DNA of 64,000 nucleotides from Actinomycetota bacterium (GCA_020636905.1 JACJWX010000014.1:1-64000), one strand, 5' to 3'; shown: positions 33,271-42,295, counted from the first letter of the stretch. The notes: generated by a model not told the origin, from the sequence alone. Translations and numbers: made by a program.

Positions 33271-34164
33271 TCAACGCCCCGAAGGGGGCCACGAGTGATG
33301 CGCATTGCGGTCATGCCAGGTGGTTCGACGCGATGGCCGAGGCTCCTGCCCTCTGCCGTCTCGCTCACCGCGAACCGCCGAGCCGGCGTAGTCGCGGAGT
33401 CCGATCACGCCGGCCGCCTGCGCCTCGCTCAGCAGCCGCCGCCGCTTTTCGCGCTGCGGGACGTCCTGGAGGTCGAACGCCTGGACCAGCCCGTTCAGGT
33501 GCTTCTTGACCGCGGCCACACTCACACCGAGTTCGACCGCGATGTCTCGATTCGCCGCGGGCGCATCGCTCGGAGGCGACGCGAAGACCGGGCGGGCCAG
33601 GGCGACCAGCACCCGCCGTTGCGTCTCGGTGATCGAAACACACCGCGGCGCCATGGCGCTCGCCGCGAGCGTGCCGTTCTCGAGGCGCCCCCTGGTGAGA
33701 TCGCGAAAGAGCAGGGGTGTCGTGCCCATGCAGAGCACGTCCCCGTCGTCGAGCGGCGTGGCCTCCGTCACGTCCTGGCCGTTGACCACGACGCGGCACC
33801 CCGGTTCGCGGCGGACGACCCAGCGCCCGGCCATGCGATCGAGCGCGGCGTGGACCGCGGCGACGGCCGGGTCCCAGTCGAGGACCAGGTCGCACAGCGG
33901 GTCGCGTCCGACGTTGATCCGACCGTCTCGATCCGGCAGTCGGAACAGGCGCTGGTGGTCGTCAGGCTGAGCGCGTGCCACGACGTAGGCCGCGACCGAT
34001 CGATCGGCCACCAGCAACTCGAGCCGGTCACCCGGGCGACGCGTCGACCAGACACGCGACATGAGTCGGGACGCGGGCGCTGCGGTCCCCTCGACTGCGG
34101 CAGGTGGGGCATCATCGACGGTGGGCACGGTCGGACCATATGACTCGCCGACCGGGCAGAACAC
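33271..34164 (-). CDS. FHA domain protein with C-terminal winged-helix-like DNA-binding region
   Basis: This protein is up to 297 residues (GTG at 34164; ATG at 34062 is an alternative). Residues about 85-155 form an FHA domain (RINVGRDPLCDLVLDWDPAV, HAALDRMAGRWVV, VNGQDVTEATPLDDGDVLCM), which binds phospho-threonine peptides. A helix-turn-helix-like region follows at about 175-250 (ITETQRRVLVALARP, NRDIAVELGVSVAAVKKHLNG). The combination suggests a transcription factor that responds to Ser/Thr kinase signalling; no kinase gene is in the window. The C-terminal tail after LRDYAG is basic and unconserved. It is divergent from feoABC across a region with an operator-like palindrome. Confidence 0.78.
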   Translation of the reverse strand: MFCPVGESYGPTVPTVDDAPPAAVEGTAAPASRLMSRVWSTRRPGDRLELLVADRSVAAYVVARAQPDDHQRLFRLPDRDGRINVGRDPLCDLVLDWDPAVAAVHAALDRMAGRWVVRREPGCRVVVNGQDVTEATPLDDGDVLCMGTTPLLFRDLTRGRLENGTLAASAMAPRCVSITETQRRVLVALARPVFASPPSDAPAANRDIAVELGVSVAAVKKHLNGLVQAFDLQDVPQREKRRRLLSEAQAAGVIGLRDYAGSAVRGERDGRGQEPRPSRRTTWHDRNAHHSWPPSGR

Positions 34165-34273
34165 CCCGCAATCGGTGAGGTTCTCACCCGCCTCGCGACT
34201 CCTGCCTGGACGACCGGCCAGGGAACGGCCGCGCGCGTCTGCCGAGTGCCCCGGTCACGGACCCGCGGGGCGG

Positions 34274-34302
34274 ATGTCCCGAACGGGTAACCCGTATGTC
34301 CC
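34274..34302. promoter_or_regulatory. Operator candidate upstream of feoABC
   Basis: A 13-bp palindrome ACGGGT-A-ACCCGT (34283-34295) is flanked on both sides by the direct repeat ATGTCCC (34274-34280 and 34296-34302). It lies 53 bases before the feoA start, in the region divergent from the FHA-winged-helix gene. It does not match the usual DtxR/IdeR box. A short stem CGGCCT/AGGCCG at 34315-34331 follows in the presumed leader. Confidence 0.5.
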
Positions 34303-34355
34303 ATAGAGACCGGGCGGCCTCCGGAAGGCCGTCCAGGTCCGGTAATCTGCCCCGC

Positions 34356-34613
34356 GTGCACAGCCTGAACGACCCGGATGCCGCGGTGTGCCTGCTCGAT
34401 TGCCCCCTGGGCCAGTCGGCCAGGCTCTGCATGGTCGCGGCCGACCCCGCCCTGCGTCGGCGCCTGGCGGAACTCGGTCTTCGCTGCGGGATGGATCTGA
34501 CCGCGACTCAGCGGACCTCCGGCGGGGGCTGCGTGGTCGCCGCGGGTGACACCCGCGTGGCGCTCGACCGCTCGGCGGCCTCGGCGCTGAGAGTGATCGC
34601 GCACGCCGAGTAG
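34356..34613 (+). CDS. feoA: Ferrous iron transport protein A, FeoA
   Basis: This 85-residue SH3-like protein has the FeoA pattern: LLDCPLGQSARLCMVAADPA, then RRRLAELGLRCGMDLTATQR and the final strand ALDRSAASALRVIAH. FeoA supports the FeoB iron(II) transporter at the cytoplasmic face. The GTG at 34356 is used since upstream codons are Arg/Ser-rich and unlike FeoA; an ATG at 34296 exists in frame. It is followed at 69 bases by feoB. Confidence 0.9.
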   Translation: MHSLNDPDAAVCLLDCPLGQSARLCMVAADPALRRRLAELGLRCGMDLTATQRTSGGGCVVAAGDTRVALDRSAASALRVIAHAE

Positions 34614-34682
34614 CGCCGACCGGGATGGCGGGTCCGGGCCAGGGAGCTCGACGACCGATCGGGGGCGTGGTGTGAGCGCCGG

Positions 34683-36692
34683 ATGGATGAGCGGACGGAA
34701 CTCGATCCATGTGAGCCCGGGGCCGATCCGGTGACGGAGCGGTTCGGGACCGAAGCTCCGGTGGTCTCGTGCCATGAGCACGGCTCGCCGGCCGCACCGC
34801 CGGGTTCCCCCATCGTTGCGCTCGCCGGAGCACCGAACGTCGGCAAGTCCACGCTGTTCAACGCGCTCACCGGTGGGCGACGGTCGATGGGGAACTGGCC
34901 GGGCACGACCGTCGAGGTCGGGCGCGGCGGCTGGCGCCTGGACGCCCACCATGTCGAGTCGGTCGACCTCGTCGACCTACCGGGCGCCTACTCCCTCGAT
35001 CCCAGCTCGCCCGACGAAGCGCTGACGCGGGCACTGCTCGTCGACGTCCCGGACGACCGGCGCCCCGACGTGGTGGTCGTCGTCGTCGCCGCCACTCACC
35101 TGGCGCGGAGCCTGTACCTGGTGTCACAACTCCGGGAATACGACTACCGGGTGATCGTGGCGCTGACCATGGAAGACGTGGCCGCGCGCCGTGGGATCAC
35201 GGTCGACCCCGGACGTCTCGCCCCCGCCCTCGGGGTGCCGGTCGTGGGCGTCGATCCCCGGCGGCGCCAGCGGCTCGACGCACTCGCGAGTGAGGTGGCG
35301 ATGGCGCTCGCCGGGCCGCCCACCCCGGCGAGGGAGCATCCCGACGCGGTTCATCTGGACGAGTTCGAACGGGCGGACGAACGGTTCACCTGGGTCGACG
35401 GCGCGGTCCACGCGTCGGTGGAACGACCCGCGACACCCTCCACGACGTGGAGCGACCGGATCGACCGCTGGGTCCTGTCACGTGTGCTCGGGCCGATCCT
35501 GTTCGCGTTGATGATGTGGCTGGTGTTCCAGGCGACGACCACACTGGTGGCGCCGCTGCAGGAGTTGCTCGACGGGTGGGTGACCGGGCCGGTCAGCGAC
35601 ACCGTCCGCTCCGCGCTCGAATTCGTGCATCTCACGCACCCGGCCATCATGGGGCTGGTCGTCGACGGACTGGTGGCGGGCGTGGGGATGCTGCTGACGT
35701 TCACGCCGCTCATGGCCGTGATGTTCCTGCTGCTGGCGTTGCTCGAGGACTCCGGGTACATGGCGCGCGCGGCCGTGGTGGTCGACCGAGCGATGCGGCG
35801 CATCGGTCTGCCCGGGCGTGCCTTCCTGCCCCTGATCGTGGGCTTCGGCTGCAACGTTCCAGCCATTGCGGCGACGCGGGTGCTGGGGAGTGCCAGACAG
35901 CGGATTCTGACGGCCCTGCTCGTGCCGTTCACGAGCTGCTCGGCGCGGCTGACGGTGTACGTGATGCTCGCGGCGACCTTCTTCCCCCGGCACGCCGGGA
36001 CGGTCGTCTTCGCGATGTACGCGACCTCCATCCTGCTGGTGATCCTCGTCGGGCTCGCGTTGCGCCGCACCCTCTGGCGGACCATGGGCGATGAACCCCT
36101 CATGCTGGACCTGCCGCCGTACCAGTACCCGACTCCCCGGGTCATGCTCTCGGTCACCTGGGCTCGTTTGCAGGGGTTCCTCCAGACGGCGGGCGGCATC
36201 ATCGTCGCCACCGTCTGCGTGGTCTGGCTGCTCCAGGCCACTCCCACGAGCGCCGGCGACGCGTTCGCCCGGGTGGACGTCAACCGGAGCGTCTACGCCG
36301 AGGTCGCACAGGCCGTCTCGCCGGTCTTCGCGCCCGCCGGATTCGACGACTGGCGGTCCACCGGTGCGCTGGTGACGGGGTTCGTCGCGAAGGAGGCGGT
36401 CATCTCGTCCTGGGGACAGACCTACGCGCTCGACACCGGTTCCGGGGGCGGCGACACACGGCTCCGCGAGGTGCTTCGACGCGACTTCGCCGCGTCGTCC
36501 GGAGGCCACCCGCTCCCTGCGGTCGCCGCGTTCATGGTGTTCCTGCTGGCCTACACGCCCTGTGTGGCGACCCTCGCGGCGCAGTCCCGCGAGATCGGCC
36601 GGCGCTGGACCGCCTTCGGCGTCATACTCCAGCTGGGCGTCGCGTACGTGGCGGCCGTTGCCGTCTTCCAGATCGGACGACTCTGGTGGTAG
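34683..36692 (+). CDS. feoB: Ferrous iron transporter FeoB
   Basis: This 669-residue transporter has an N-terminal G domain (G1 LAGAPNVGKSTLFNAL near 45-60, G2 NWPGTTVE, G3 DLPGAYSLDP). The membrane part carries the Gate motifs IVGFGCNVPAIAATRVL and the second core around GALVTGFVAKEAVISSWGQ, ending in a final helix. The G4 position reads TMED where most FeoB proteins have N-x-x-D. An N-terminal ~40-residue extension with Cys and His precedes the G domain. The ATG at 34683 lies after GAGCGCCGG; other starts are possible. It is coupled to feoC by a 7-base overlap. Confidence 0.95.
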   Translation: MDERTELDPCEPGADPVTERFGTEAPVVSCHEHGSPAAPPGSPIVALAGAPNVGKSTLFNALTGGRRSMGNWPGTTVEVGRGGWRLDAHHVESVDLVDLPGAYSLDPSSPDEALTRALLVDVPDDRRPDVVVVVVAATHLARSLYLVSQLREYDYRVIVALTMEDVAARRGITVDPGRLAPALGVPVVGVDPRRRQRLDALASEVAMALAGPPTPAREHPDAVHLDEFERADERFTWVDGAVHASVERPATPSTTWSDRIDRWVLSRVLGPILFALMMWLVFQATTTLVAPLQELLDGWVTGPVSDTVRSALEFVHLTHPAIMGLVVDGLVAGVGMLLTFTPLMAVMFLLLALLEDSGYMARAAVVVDRAMRRIGLPGRAFLPLIVGFGCNVPAIAATRVLGSARQRILTALLVPFTSCSARLTVYVMLAATFFPRHAGTVVFAMYATSILLVILVGLALRRTLWRTMGDEPLMLDLPPYQYPTPRVMLSVTWARLQGFLQTAGGIIVATVCVVWLLQATPTSAGDAFARVDVNRSVYAEVAQAVSPVFAPAGFDDWRSTGALVTGFVAKEAVISSWGQTYALDTGSGGGDTRLREVLRRDFAASSGGHPLPAVAAFMVFLLAYTPCVATLAAQSREIGRRWTAFGVILQLGVAYVAAVAVFQIGRLWW

Positions 36693-37033
36693 CCCGTCCC
36701 GACCATCGTGGTGACGACGCCGTGGCCATCGCCACGGCGTCGTCACCGGGGCCGTTGAGCCGGGTCGTGGCGGCCCTCGAAGCCGGCGCCTCCGGGCGGG
36801 CGGACATCGCCGCCACGTCGGGACTCGACCCCGAGGTGGTCGACACCGCACTGGATCACCTGGTGCGGCTGGGACGGATCGTCATGGAGCCCATCGGTCC
36901 GGGCTGTCCCGCCGCCGGCTGCGGATCCTGCTCGTCGGGACGCGCCGACGGTGAAGCCGGGTGCGGGTCCCCGGGGCCGGAGATGTCGCGCGGACCGGTT
37001 GCGCTGCGGCTCACCAGACCCGAACGGGACTGA
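36686..37033 (+). CDS. feoC: FeoC-like winged-helix protein with Cys cluster
   Basis: This 115-residue protein has a small winged-helix part (residues about 22-70, LSRVVAALEAGASGRADIAA, LDHLVRLGRIVME). A Cys-rich segment CPAAGCGSCSSG and one more Cys near residue 93 follow, like the iron-sulfur wing of FeoC. The GTG start overlaps the feoB stop, so production is coupled. FeoC is thought to regulate FeoB stability or feo transcription. It ends at the perfect palindrome shared with the convergent GTPase gene. Confidence 0.82.
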   Translation: MVARPDHRGDDAVAIATASSPGPLSRVVAALEAGASGRADIAATSGLDPEVVDTALDHLVRLGRIVMEPIGPGCPAAGCGSCSSGRADGEAGCGSPGPEMSRGPVALRLTRPERD

Positions 37034-37043
37034 TCGCGATCAG
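37030..37043. repeat. Perfect 14-bp palindrome spanning two convergent stop codons
   Basis: CTGATCGCGATCAG contains the TGA stops of both the FeoC-like gene and the convergent GTPase gene. It may act as a minimal bidirectional terminator, though 7-bp arms without loop are weak. Confidence 0.5.
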
Positions 37044-38692
37044 CCGAGCGCCGCGCGCGTCAGTTCCCTGACCCGCGCGTGATCCGCGATGACCGCCTCC
37101 ACCGGCGCGATGACGTGCGCCTGGCCGACACGTGCCACGGCGTCGCTCAATCGCCTGCGGATGCGTCGCCGACGGCGCCGGCCGCCCACACCCGCCACCG
37201 CCCGGGCCACCGAGGCGAACACGACGCCCAGGATGACCCCGGCGACGATCATGATGAAGGGGTACGGGACGGCGTCGAATCGTGCGACATCGGCGGTGTC
37301 GAACCGCAGCAGATCGAGCAGCGCGAGCACGGCGTACCACGCGATCCCACCGACGACAAGGGCGCCGAACACCCACTGGAGGACTCCGGCGGCGCGCCAC
37401 CAGATCGGTACCCGCACGCCGAGCGGTTCGGCGGCCACCGCGCGGTCGAGAGCATCACGCAGCCCGTCATCGGCGGACGCCATCGCGGTGTCGCGCACGG
37501 CATCCGCCCACCGACTTGGCAGGCCTTCCGCACCCGCCTCGCCGACGCGGCGGACGGCGAGGTCGACGGCGGCACGGGCTGCGGGAGTCGGTTCCGGCAG
37601 CGAGGTCCTGGCGACCAGCATCTCGAGTTCGCGCCGTGCCTCGTCGGTGCCCTCCGGGCGCCCCCGGTTGAGTCGTAGCCTGCGGAGCGGATCGGCGCGA
37701 AGGTGCCGGAACCAGCGCGTGAACACCCAGCCGGTGCGGCCCAGCGCACGACGCCGATGGTCGGCTTCGACCGCGTCCAGGACGGCATCAACGCCCGCGG
37801 CGCCCAGGAGTGCTTCGGTGAGGCGGTTCCTCGCGTCCGGACCCAGCACCGGATCGACGTCCGCAACGGTCCGCTCGAGCGCCCCGGCGGCCTGCCGCAG
37901 GTCGCCCCGAAGCCGGAGCAGCGCGGCGTGGCGCGCACCCACCACCTCGGCCACGATGGCGCGGAGTTCGTCCAGACCCGCGCCGGTGATCGCCGACGTG
38001 AGCACCACGCGCGGATTCGCGACACCGTCGTCCCGCAGAAGCCGCAGCAGGTCCTGCTCGATGGTCCGGGCGTCGTCCGGCGCCACCGTGTCACTGTGAT
38101 TGAGCACCACCACGGTCGATTCGCTGGCCGCCGCCCGGGGAGCCACGTAGTCGTCGTGCATGACGGCGTCGGCGTACTTCTGCGGATCGGTCACCCAGAC
38201 GAAGAGGTCGGCGCGTTCGAGAATGCGATCGGCCTCGGCACGATTGGTCGTGACGCGGGAATCGAAGTCCGGCAGATCGAGCAGCACGAGGCCGGAGAGC
38301 GGATCGTCCGGCACCGGATCCACCCGGTGTCGCCGCGGCACGTCGAGCCAGTCGAGCAGGTCGCCGGCCAGTTCCGATCCCCAGACCGCCGCCTGGGTCT
38401 GGGACGTGATCGGCCGGCGGACACCGGTCTCGGCGACGTCGCCTCCCACGAACGCGTTGAAGATGGAGGACTTCCCGCCGCCCGTGACCCCGGCGAGCGC
38501 CACCACCGTGTGCAGCGCCGACAGGGACGTCCGTTCGTCCGCGCGGTCGGCCGCGATTTCCACCTGGCGACGGACGTCGTCGGGAATCCGATCGGCGCCC
38601 ACAGCGGCCGCGTCACGGAGTGACGCCGCTGCGGCGATGATCCCGGCCGCGTCCGGCACCGCGTCCTCAGCACGTCGTCCCATGCCGTGCAC
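37040..38692 (-). CDS. Dynamin-like GTPase with two C-terminal membrane segments
   Basis: This 550-residue protein has a G domain with P-loop ALAGVTGGGKSSIFNAF at about 65-80, switch region ITSQTQAAVWG, G3 LLDLPDFDS and G4 VVLNHSDTV. Helical middle and C-terminal parts include two hydrophobic segments (WVFGALVVGGIAWYAVLALL and FIMIVAGVILGVVFASVARA). This matches bacterial dynamin-like/Era-like GTPases that occur in pairs in actinobacteria and act in membrane stability or division. The gene starts 8 bases after its partner's stop. A GTG (38692) and an ATG three codons later are both possible starts. Confidence 0.85.
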   Translation of the reverse strand: MHGMGRRAEDAVPDAAGIIAAAASLRDAAAVGADRIPDDVRRQVEIAADRADERTSLSALHTVVALAGVTGGGKSSIFNAFVGGDVAETGVRRPITSQTQAAVWGSELAGDLLDWLDVPRRHRVDPVPDDPLSGLVLLDLPDFDSRVTTNRAEADRILERADLFVWVTDPQKYADAVMHDDYVAPRAAASESTVVVLNHSDTVAPDDARTIEQDLLRLLRDDGVANPRVVLTSAITGAGLDELRAIVAEVVGARHAALLRLRGDLRQAAGALERTVADVDPVLGPDARNRLTEALLGAAGVDAVLDAVEADHRRRALGRTGWVFTRWFRHLRADPLRRLRLNRGRPEGTDEARRELEMLVARTSLPEPTPAARAAVDLAVRRVGEAGAEGLPSRWADAVRDTAMASADDGLRDALDRAVAAEPLGVRVPIWWRAAGVLQWVFGALVVGGIAWYAVLALLDLLRFDTADVARFDAVPYPFIMIVAGVILGVVFASVARAVAGVGGRRRRRRIRRRLSDAVARVGQAHVIAPVEAVIADHARVRELTRAALG

Positions 38693-38700
38693 CCGCCCCC

Positions 38701-40416
38701 CTAGCGGGCGCGGCGAACGCCGTCGAGTGCGGCGACCAGTCGCTCGCCCTGATCGTCGGGAAGCCCCAGCGCCTCGACCGCCCGCGTGAACCGGCCACGC
38801 TCGTCCGCGTAGAGCTCGGCGGTCCGTTCCAGGAGGTCCTCTCGCGCGCGCCTGGCGAGCGCACGGACGGCCTGGTCGCCGAAGATGGCCTCGAGCACTT
38901 TCTGCGCAAGAGCCGCGGAACCGCCGGCGATTCCCACCTCGGCCCCGGTGAGCCCGCCCGTCGAGGCGAAGGTGGCGAGCATCAGCATCACCCCGATGCC
39001 GTTGACGCCGTAGGCCATGAACCGTGCGGTTGAGCGCTTGTCCTTGCCCTCGGTCCGCACCATGTCGAAGATCATGCTCTGCCAGTCGCGCACGACGCGC
39101 TGGACGCGTTCCTCCAGATCGCCTCCGGGCGCCGCGAGCTCGGGATGGTCGGCAAGGAGGGCTTCACCCGCCGGGTGGCCCCGCCAGCGTCGCGCCGCCG
39201 TCGACGCCGCGGCCTCCGCGTTGGCGATGATCAGGGCCGCCGCGCCGGTCTGGAGCGCTTCGCCCACCGGTCGCGCCGGTTGCGGCTTGCCCGTCAGCGC
39301 TGCCGAGATCCGGTCCCGCAGACGGGCGAGCGCGGACTCCAGCTGCCGGAACACCTCGCTGGTGCCGACGTACTCCTGCCAGCGCGCGAGCACTTCCCCG
39401 CGCAGCAGCGTTCCATCGCTCATGCCCTGTTCGACCCCGGCAGCCGCGCCGTCATAGGCCTCCTGCACCTCGGTGAGGAGTGCCGCGATGGCCTCGGATT
39501 GTTCGCCGACGCCGGCCGTGACCACCCCGACCCGTTCCCCGAGCGCATCGAGCGCACCCGTGAGGGTGCGCTGCACGACCGCCGCGCGCCGCTGCTGATC
39601 CGACGCGAGATCGAGCAACCAGTCGCGCAGCGGACCGATCCGGTCGCCGGGAAGTAGCCCGCGTGGATCGAGGGTCACCTCGGGCACCACGAACACGGGG
39701 GCGTCGCCGAGCCGGTGCTCGGCAAGCATGGACGCGAGGTGCCGGCGGATCTCGTCCTGGGCCGCGGGGGGGATGCGGTCCAGCACCACCGCGACCGACG
39801 TTCCGCGCGCCCCGGCGGTCGCCAGCAGGTCCCACGGCACGGCGTCCGCATACCTGGCGGCGGTGGTGACGAAGACCCACATGTCCGCCGCCGCGAGCAG
39901 CTGGGCGCCCAGGTCGCGGTTGCGACTGACCACCGAGTCGATGTCCGGCGCATCCAGGATGGCGAGGCCCGGGGTGAGGCTCGCGGCCTCGACGAGTCGG
40001 ACCGAGTTCGGATCCTGATCGCCGTCGGACGCGCCGGTGGCGCGCGCCAGCCCCGGAAGCACGCGATCGTCGATGAACCAGGGGCGATCGTCGGGATTCA
40101 CCACCAGGACCGGCGCGCTGGTGGTGGGTCTCAGCACCCCCGCCCGCGACACGACGTCGCCCACGATCGAGTTGACGAGCGTCGACTTGCCCGCGCCCGT
40201 CGAGCCCCCGACGACCGTGAGCAGCGGAGCGTCCCAGGCGGCCAGGCGCGGAATGACGTAGTCGTCGAGCTGATTGACCACGGCATCGCGTTCCTCTCGC
40301 GCCTCCGCCGCGCCGCGGACGTCGAGCGGCAGTTCGGTGGCGCGCAGGACGTCCCGCAAACCGACCACCGCCTGATGCAGCCGCTCGGCGTCGAGCTGAG
40401 ACGTGGGAGTGGTCAC
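38701..40416 (-). CDS. Dynamin-like GTPase, partner protein
   Basis: This 571-residue GTPase has the P-loop VVGGSTGAGKSTLVNSIVG near 68-86, a switch segment GVLRPTTSAPVLVVNPDD, G3 AILDAPDIDSV and VAVVLDRIPP in the G4 region, where a canonical N-x-x-D is not obvious. A long helical stalk-like region and a hydrophobic stretch near 475-510 (GIGVMLMLATFASTGGLTGA) would contact membrane. Together with the downstream GTPase it forms a two-gene unit, comparable to DynA/DynB-type or IniA/IniC-type pairs. Convergence with feoABC appears to be chance. Confidence 0.85.
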   Translation of the reverse strand: MTTPTSQLDAERLHQAVVGLRDVLRATELPLDVRGAAEAREERDAVVNQLDDYVIPRLAAWDAPLLTVVGGSTGAGKSTLVNSIVGDVVSRAGVLRPTTSAPVLVVNPDDRPWFIDDRVLPGLARATGASDGDQDPNSVRLVEAASLTPGLAILDAPDIDSVVSRNRDLGAQLLAAADMWVFVTTAARYADAVPWDLLATAGARGTSVAVVLDRIPPAAQDEIRRHLASMLAEHRLGDAPVFVVPEVTLDPRGLLPGDRIGPLRDWLLDLASDQQRRAAVVQRTLTGALDALGERVGVVTAGVGEQSEAIAALLTEVQEAYDGAAAGVEQGMSDGTLLRGEVLARWQEYVGTSEVFRQLESALARLRDRISAALTGKPQPARPVGEALQTGAAALIIANAEAAASTAARRWRGHPAGEALLADHPELAAPGGDLEERVQRVVRDWQSMIFDMVRTEGKDKRSTARFMAYGVNGIGVMLMLATFASTGGLTGAEVGIAGGSAALAQKVLEAIFGDQAVRALARRAREDLLERTAELYADERGRFTRAVEALGLPDDQGERLVAALDGVRRAR

Positions 40417-40552
40417 GCGGGCATCATCGCTGCTGCCCGCGCCATCCGCCAGCGACGCGCCGCGGTCCTCCCGGGACCGCCGGACACCCCGACGGGACGC
40501 GCGCCGAACCGTCGGCCGCGGGACGCCGCCAGGGCGCCCCGCGGCCGACCGG

Positions 40553-42154
40553 TCAGCTGACCGTGAAGAGGCCCACCGTGCGGTTCAGGTCGTGCGCGGT
40601 GCACTCGAGGTCACTGGCGCGCTCGACGATGCCCCGGGTCGAGGCGCCCGTCTCGCGGGCCGCCGCCGCCACCTGCTCGGCGGCCGCCGCATGTTCGCGG
40701 CTGCCTTCGGCGAGCGCCGCGATGTGGCGCTGGATGTCCGTGCTCTCGGTGTCGATGCGTTCGGCGCTCTCGGCGAGCATCGACATCCGCTCCACGAGCT
40801 GTTCGACCGAGACATGGATGTCGGCGAACGCGGCCTGCGCGGATTCCACCTGCGCGACACCCGCGTTGACGTCCGACTCGGTGGTACCCATGGCGCTGAC
40901 GGCGGAGGCCGCGCTGGACTGGATCTCACCGATGAGCCCCGCGATCGATTCGGTCTGGGCGCGAGTGGACTCGGCGAGCCCGCGCACCTCGTCGGCGACG
41001 ACGGCGAAGCCCTTGCCCGCCTCTCCCGCACGGGCGGCTTCGATGGCCGCGTTGAGCGCCAGCAGATTGGTCTGCTCGGCGATCTCCTCGATCGCCGCGA
41101 CGATCTGGCCGATCGCGCCGCTGCGCTCACCCAGGGAGCCGATGACGCGGGCCACGTCGGACACCGACTCCTGGATCCGGCTCATCGCCTCGGCGGTGGC
41201 CTGTGCGGTGTCTCGACCGGAAAGCGCGCCGCTCTGCACCCCGGCGGCCATCTCCCCTGCGGCGCGGCAGGCCTCGGCCACCGAAGCGGCCCCGTGCGCC
41301 AGTTCGCCTGCGGTCTCCGCGACGCCGCACGTCTCGGTGGCGTGCGCGGCGGCCTTGGTGGCGACCTGGTCGACGGTCGCGGCGACCTCCGCCAGCGAGG
41401 TCGAGCTGTGCTGGGCGGCGCCGATCATGTCGGTGGCGAGCTCGGCCGTGTGCGACGCCGTTCCCTGCCCTGTTTCGATCATGCGCCGAAGGCCGAGCAC
41501 GACCTTGTTGAATTCGAACCCGACCTGGCCGAGTTCGTCCCGGCCGGCACCCTCGACGGTCGCGGTGAGGTCACCGGCCATCACACGGCGGGCCGCGTCG
41601 TGGTAGTGCCGAAGGGGGTCACTGATACGCCGCCAGTTCCAGACGCCCAGCGCTGCGGCCAGCGCAATACCCACACCGGCCGAAAGGAGCGCGTCGGTCC
41701 AGCTGGCGGACAGCGCCTCCAGCACGGCCGGGATGCCGGCGGTCGCGGCAAGCGAGCCGACCACGCGCCGCCTCAGGCTCCCATCCGGCACGATCTGCCC
41801 CACGCGGACGACGGCGTAGTGCTCACCGTCGCGCATGACCGGCACGACGGCCTCGCGAATGACCTCGCCGGTGTTGCGCTCGTAGGGGCGCAACGACGGC
41901 GACCTGACGGCGGCCGCGGCGAGATTCGCCTCGTCCGCGTAGACCCGGCCCTCGCGCAGTTTGTTGGTGTGAACGTAGGTCCGCGCCTCCGGCGACATCA
42001 GGACGATGTACTCGAGGTCCATCGTCAGGCGTTTGGCGTACTCCGCCGAGATCTGTTCCAGCGCCGCCGATTCATCGTCGCGGAGCGCGGCTTCGGTCAG
42101 CGTCGCGAGTTCGTTCGCAAGCACCATCGGGTCGCGCAGTCGCCATCCGGGCAT
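40553..42154 (-). CDS. Methyl-accepting chemotaxis protein lacking an N-terminal membrane helix
   Basis: In this 533-residue chemoreceptor, residues 1-150 resemble a small Cache sensor (IVLMSPEARTYVHTNKLREG, EAVVPVMRDGEHYAVVRVGQ). A single membrane helix lies at about 154-174 (ALLSAGVGIALAAALGVWNW), then HAMP (about 175-228) and a signalling coiled coil with tip EIAEQTNLLALNAAIEAARA. The start is well supported: GGAGAGG lies just upstream of the ATG, and no hydrophobic segment is encoded before it. A Cache domain without the usual first helix would be cytoplasmic or inserted in an unusual way. Che proteins are elsewhere. Confidence 0.9.
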   Translation of the reverse strand: MPGWRLRDPMVLANELATLTEAALRDDESAALEQISAEYAKRLTMDLEYIVLMSPEARTYVHTNKLREGRVYADEANLAAAAVRSPSLRPYERNTGEVIREAVVPVMRDGEHYAVVRVGQIVPDGSLRRRVVGSLAATAGIPAVLEALSASWTDALLSAGVGIALAAALGVWNWRRISDPLRHYHDAARRVMAGDLTATVEGAGRDELGQVGFEFNKVVLGLRRMIETGQGTASHTAELATDMIGAAQHSSTSLAEVAATVDQVATKAAAHATETCGVAETAGELAHGAASVAEACRAAGEMAAGVQSGALSGRDTAQATAEAMSRIQESVSDVARVIGSLGERSGAIGQIVAAIEEIAEQTNLLALNAAIEAARAGEAGKGFAVVADEVRGLAESTRAQTESIAGLIGEIQSSAASAVSAMGTTESDVNAGVAQVESAQAAFADIHVSVEQLVERMSMLAESAERIDTESTDIQRHIAALAEGSREHAAAAEQVAAAARETGASTRGIVERASDLECTAHDLNRTVGLFTVS

Positions 42155-42295
42155 TGATCCTCTCCAGGTGTAATCCCTTACAGATCATGGATCGGTGCGT
42201 ATGCGTACGAATTGAGCCCCCGTGGCCAACTACCCGCGGAAATTCGGAGAAACACCGAGATTCAGGACGCGGGCGCCGGCGGCGGCGACCACCGC

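Noticed and set aside
34315..34331. Stem CGGCCT/AGGCCG in the feoA leader as a separate regulatory RNA
   Set aside because: Only six base pairs; too short to claim on its own, so it is mentioned with the operator.
40403..42157. Long plus-strand frame opposite the second chemoreceptor
   Set aside because: The minus frame contains HAMP and the invariant chemoreceptor hairpin; the plus frame has no domain.
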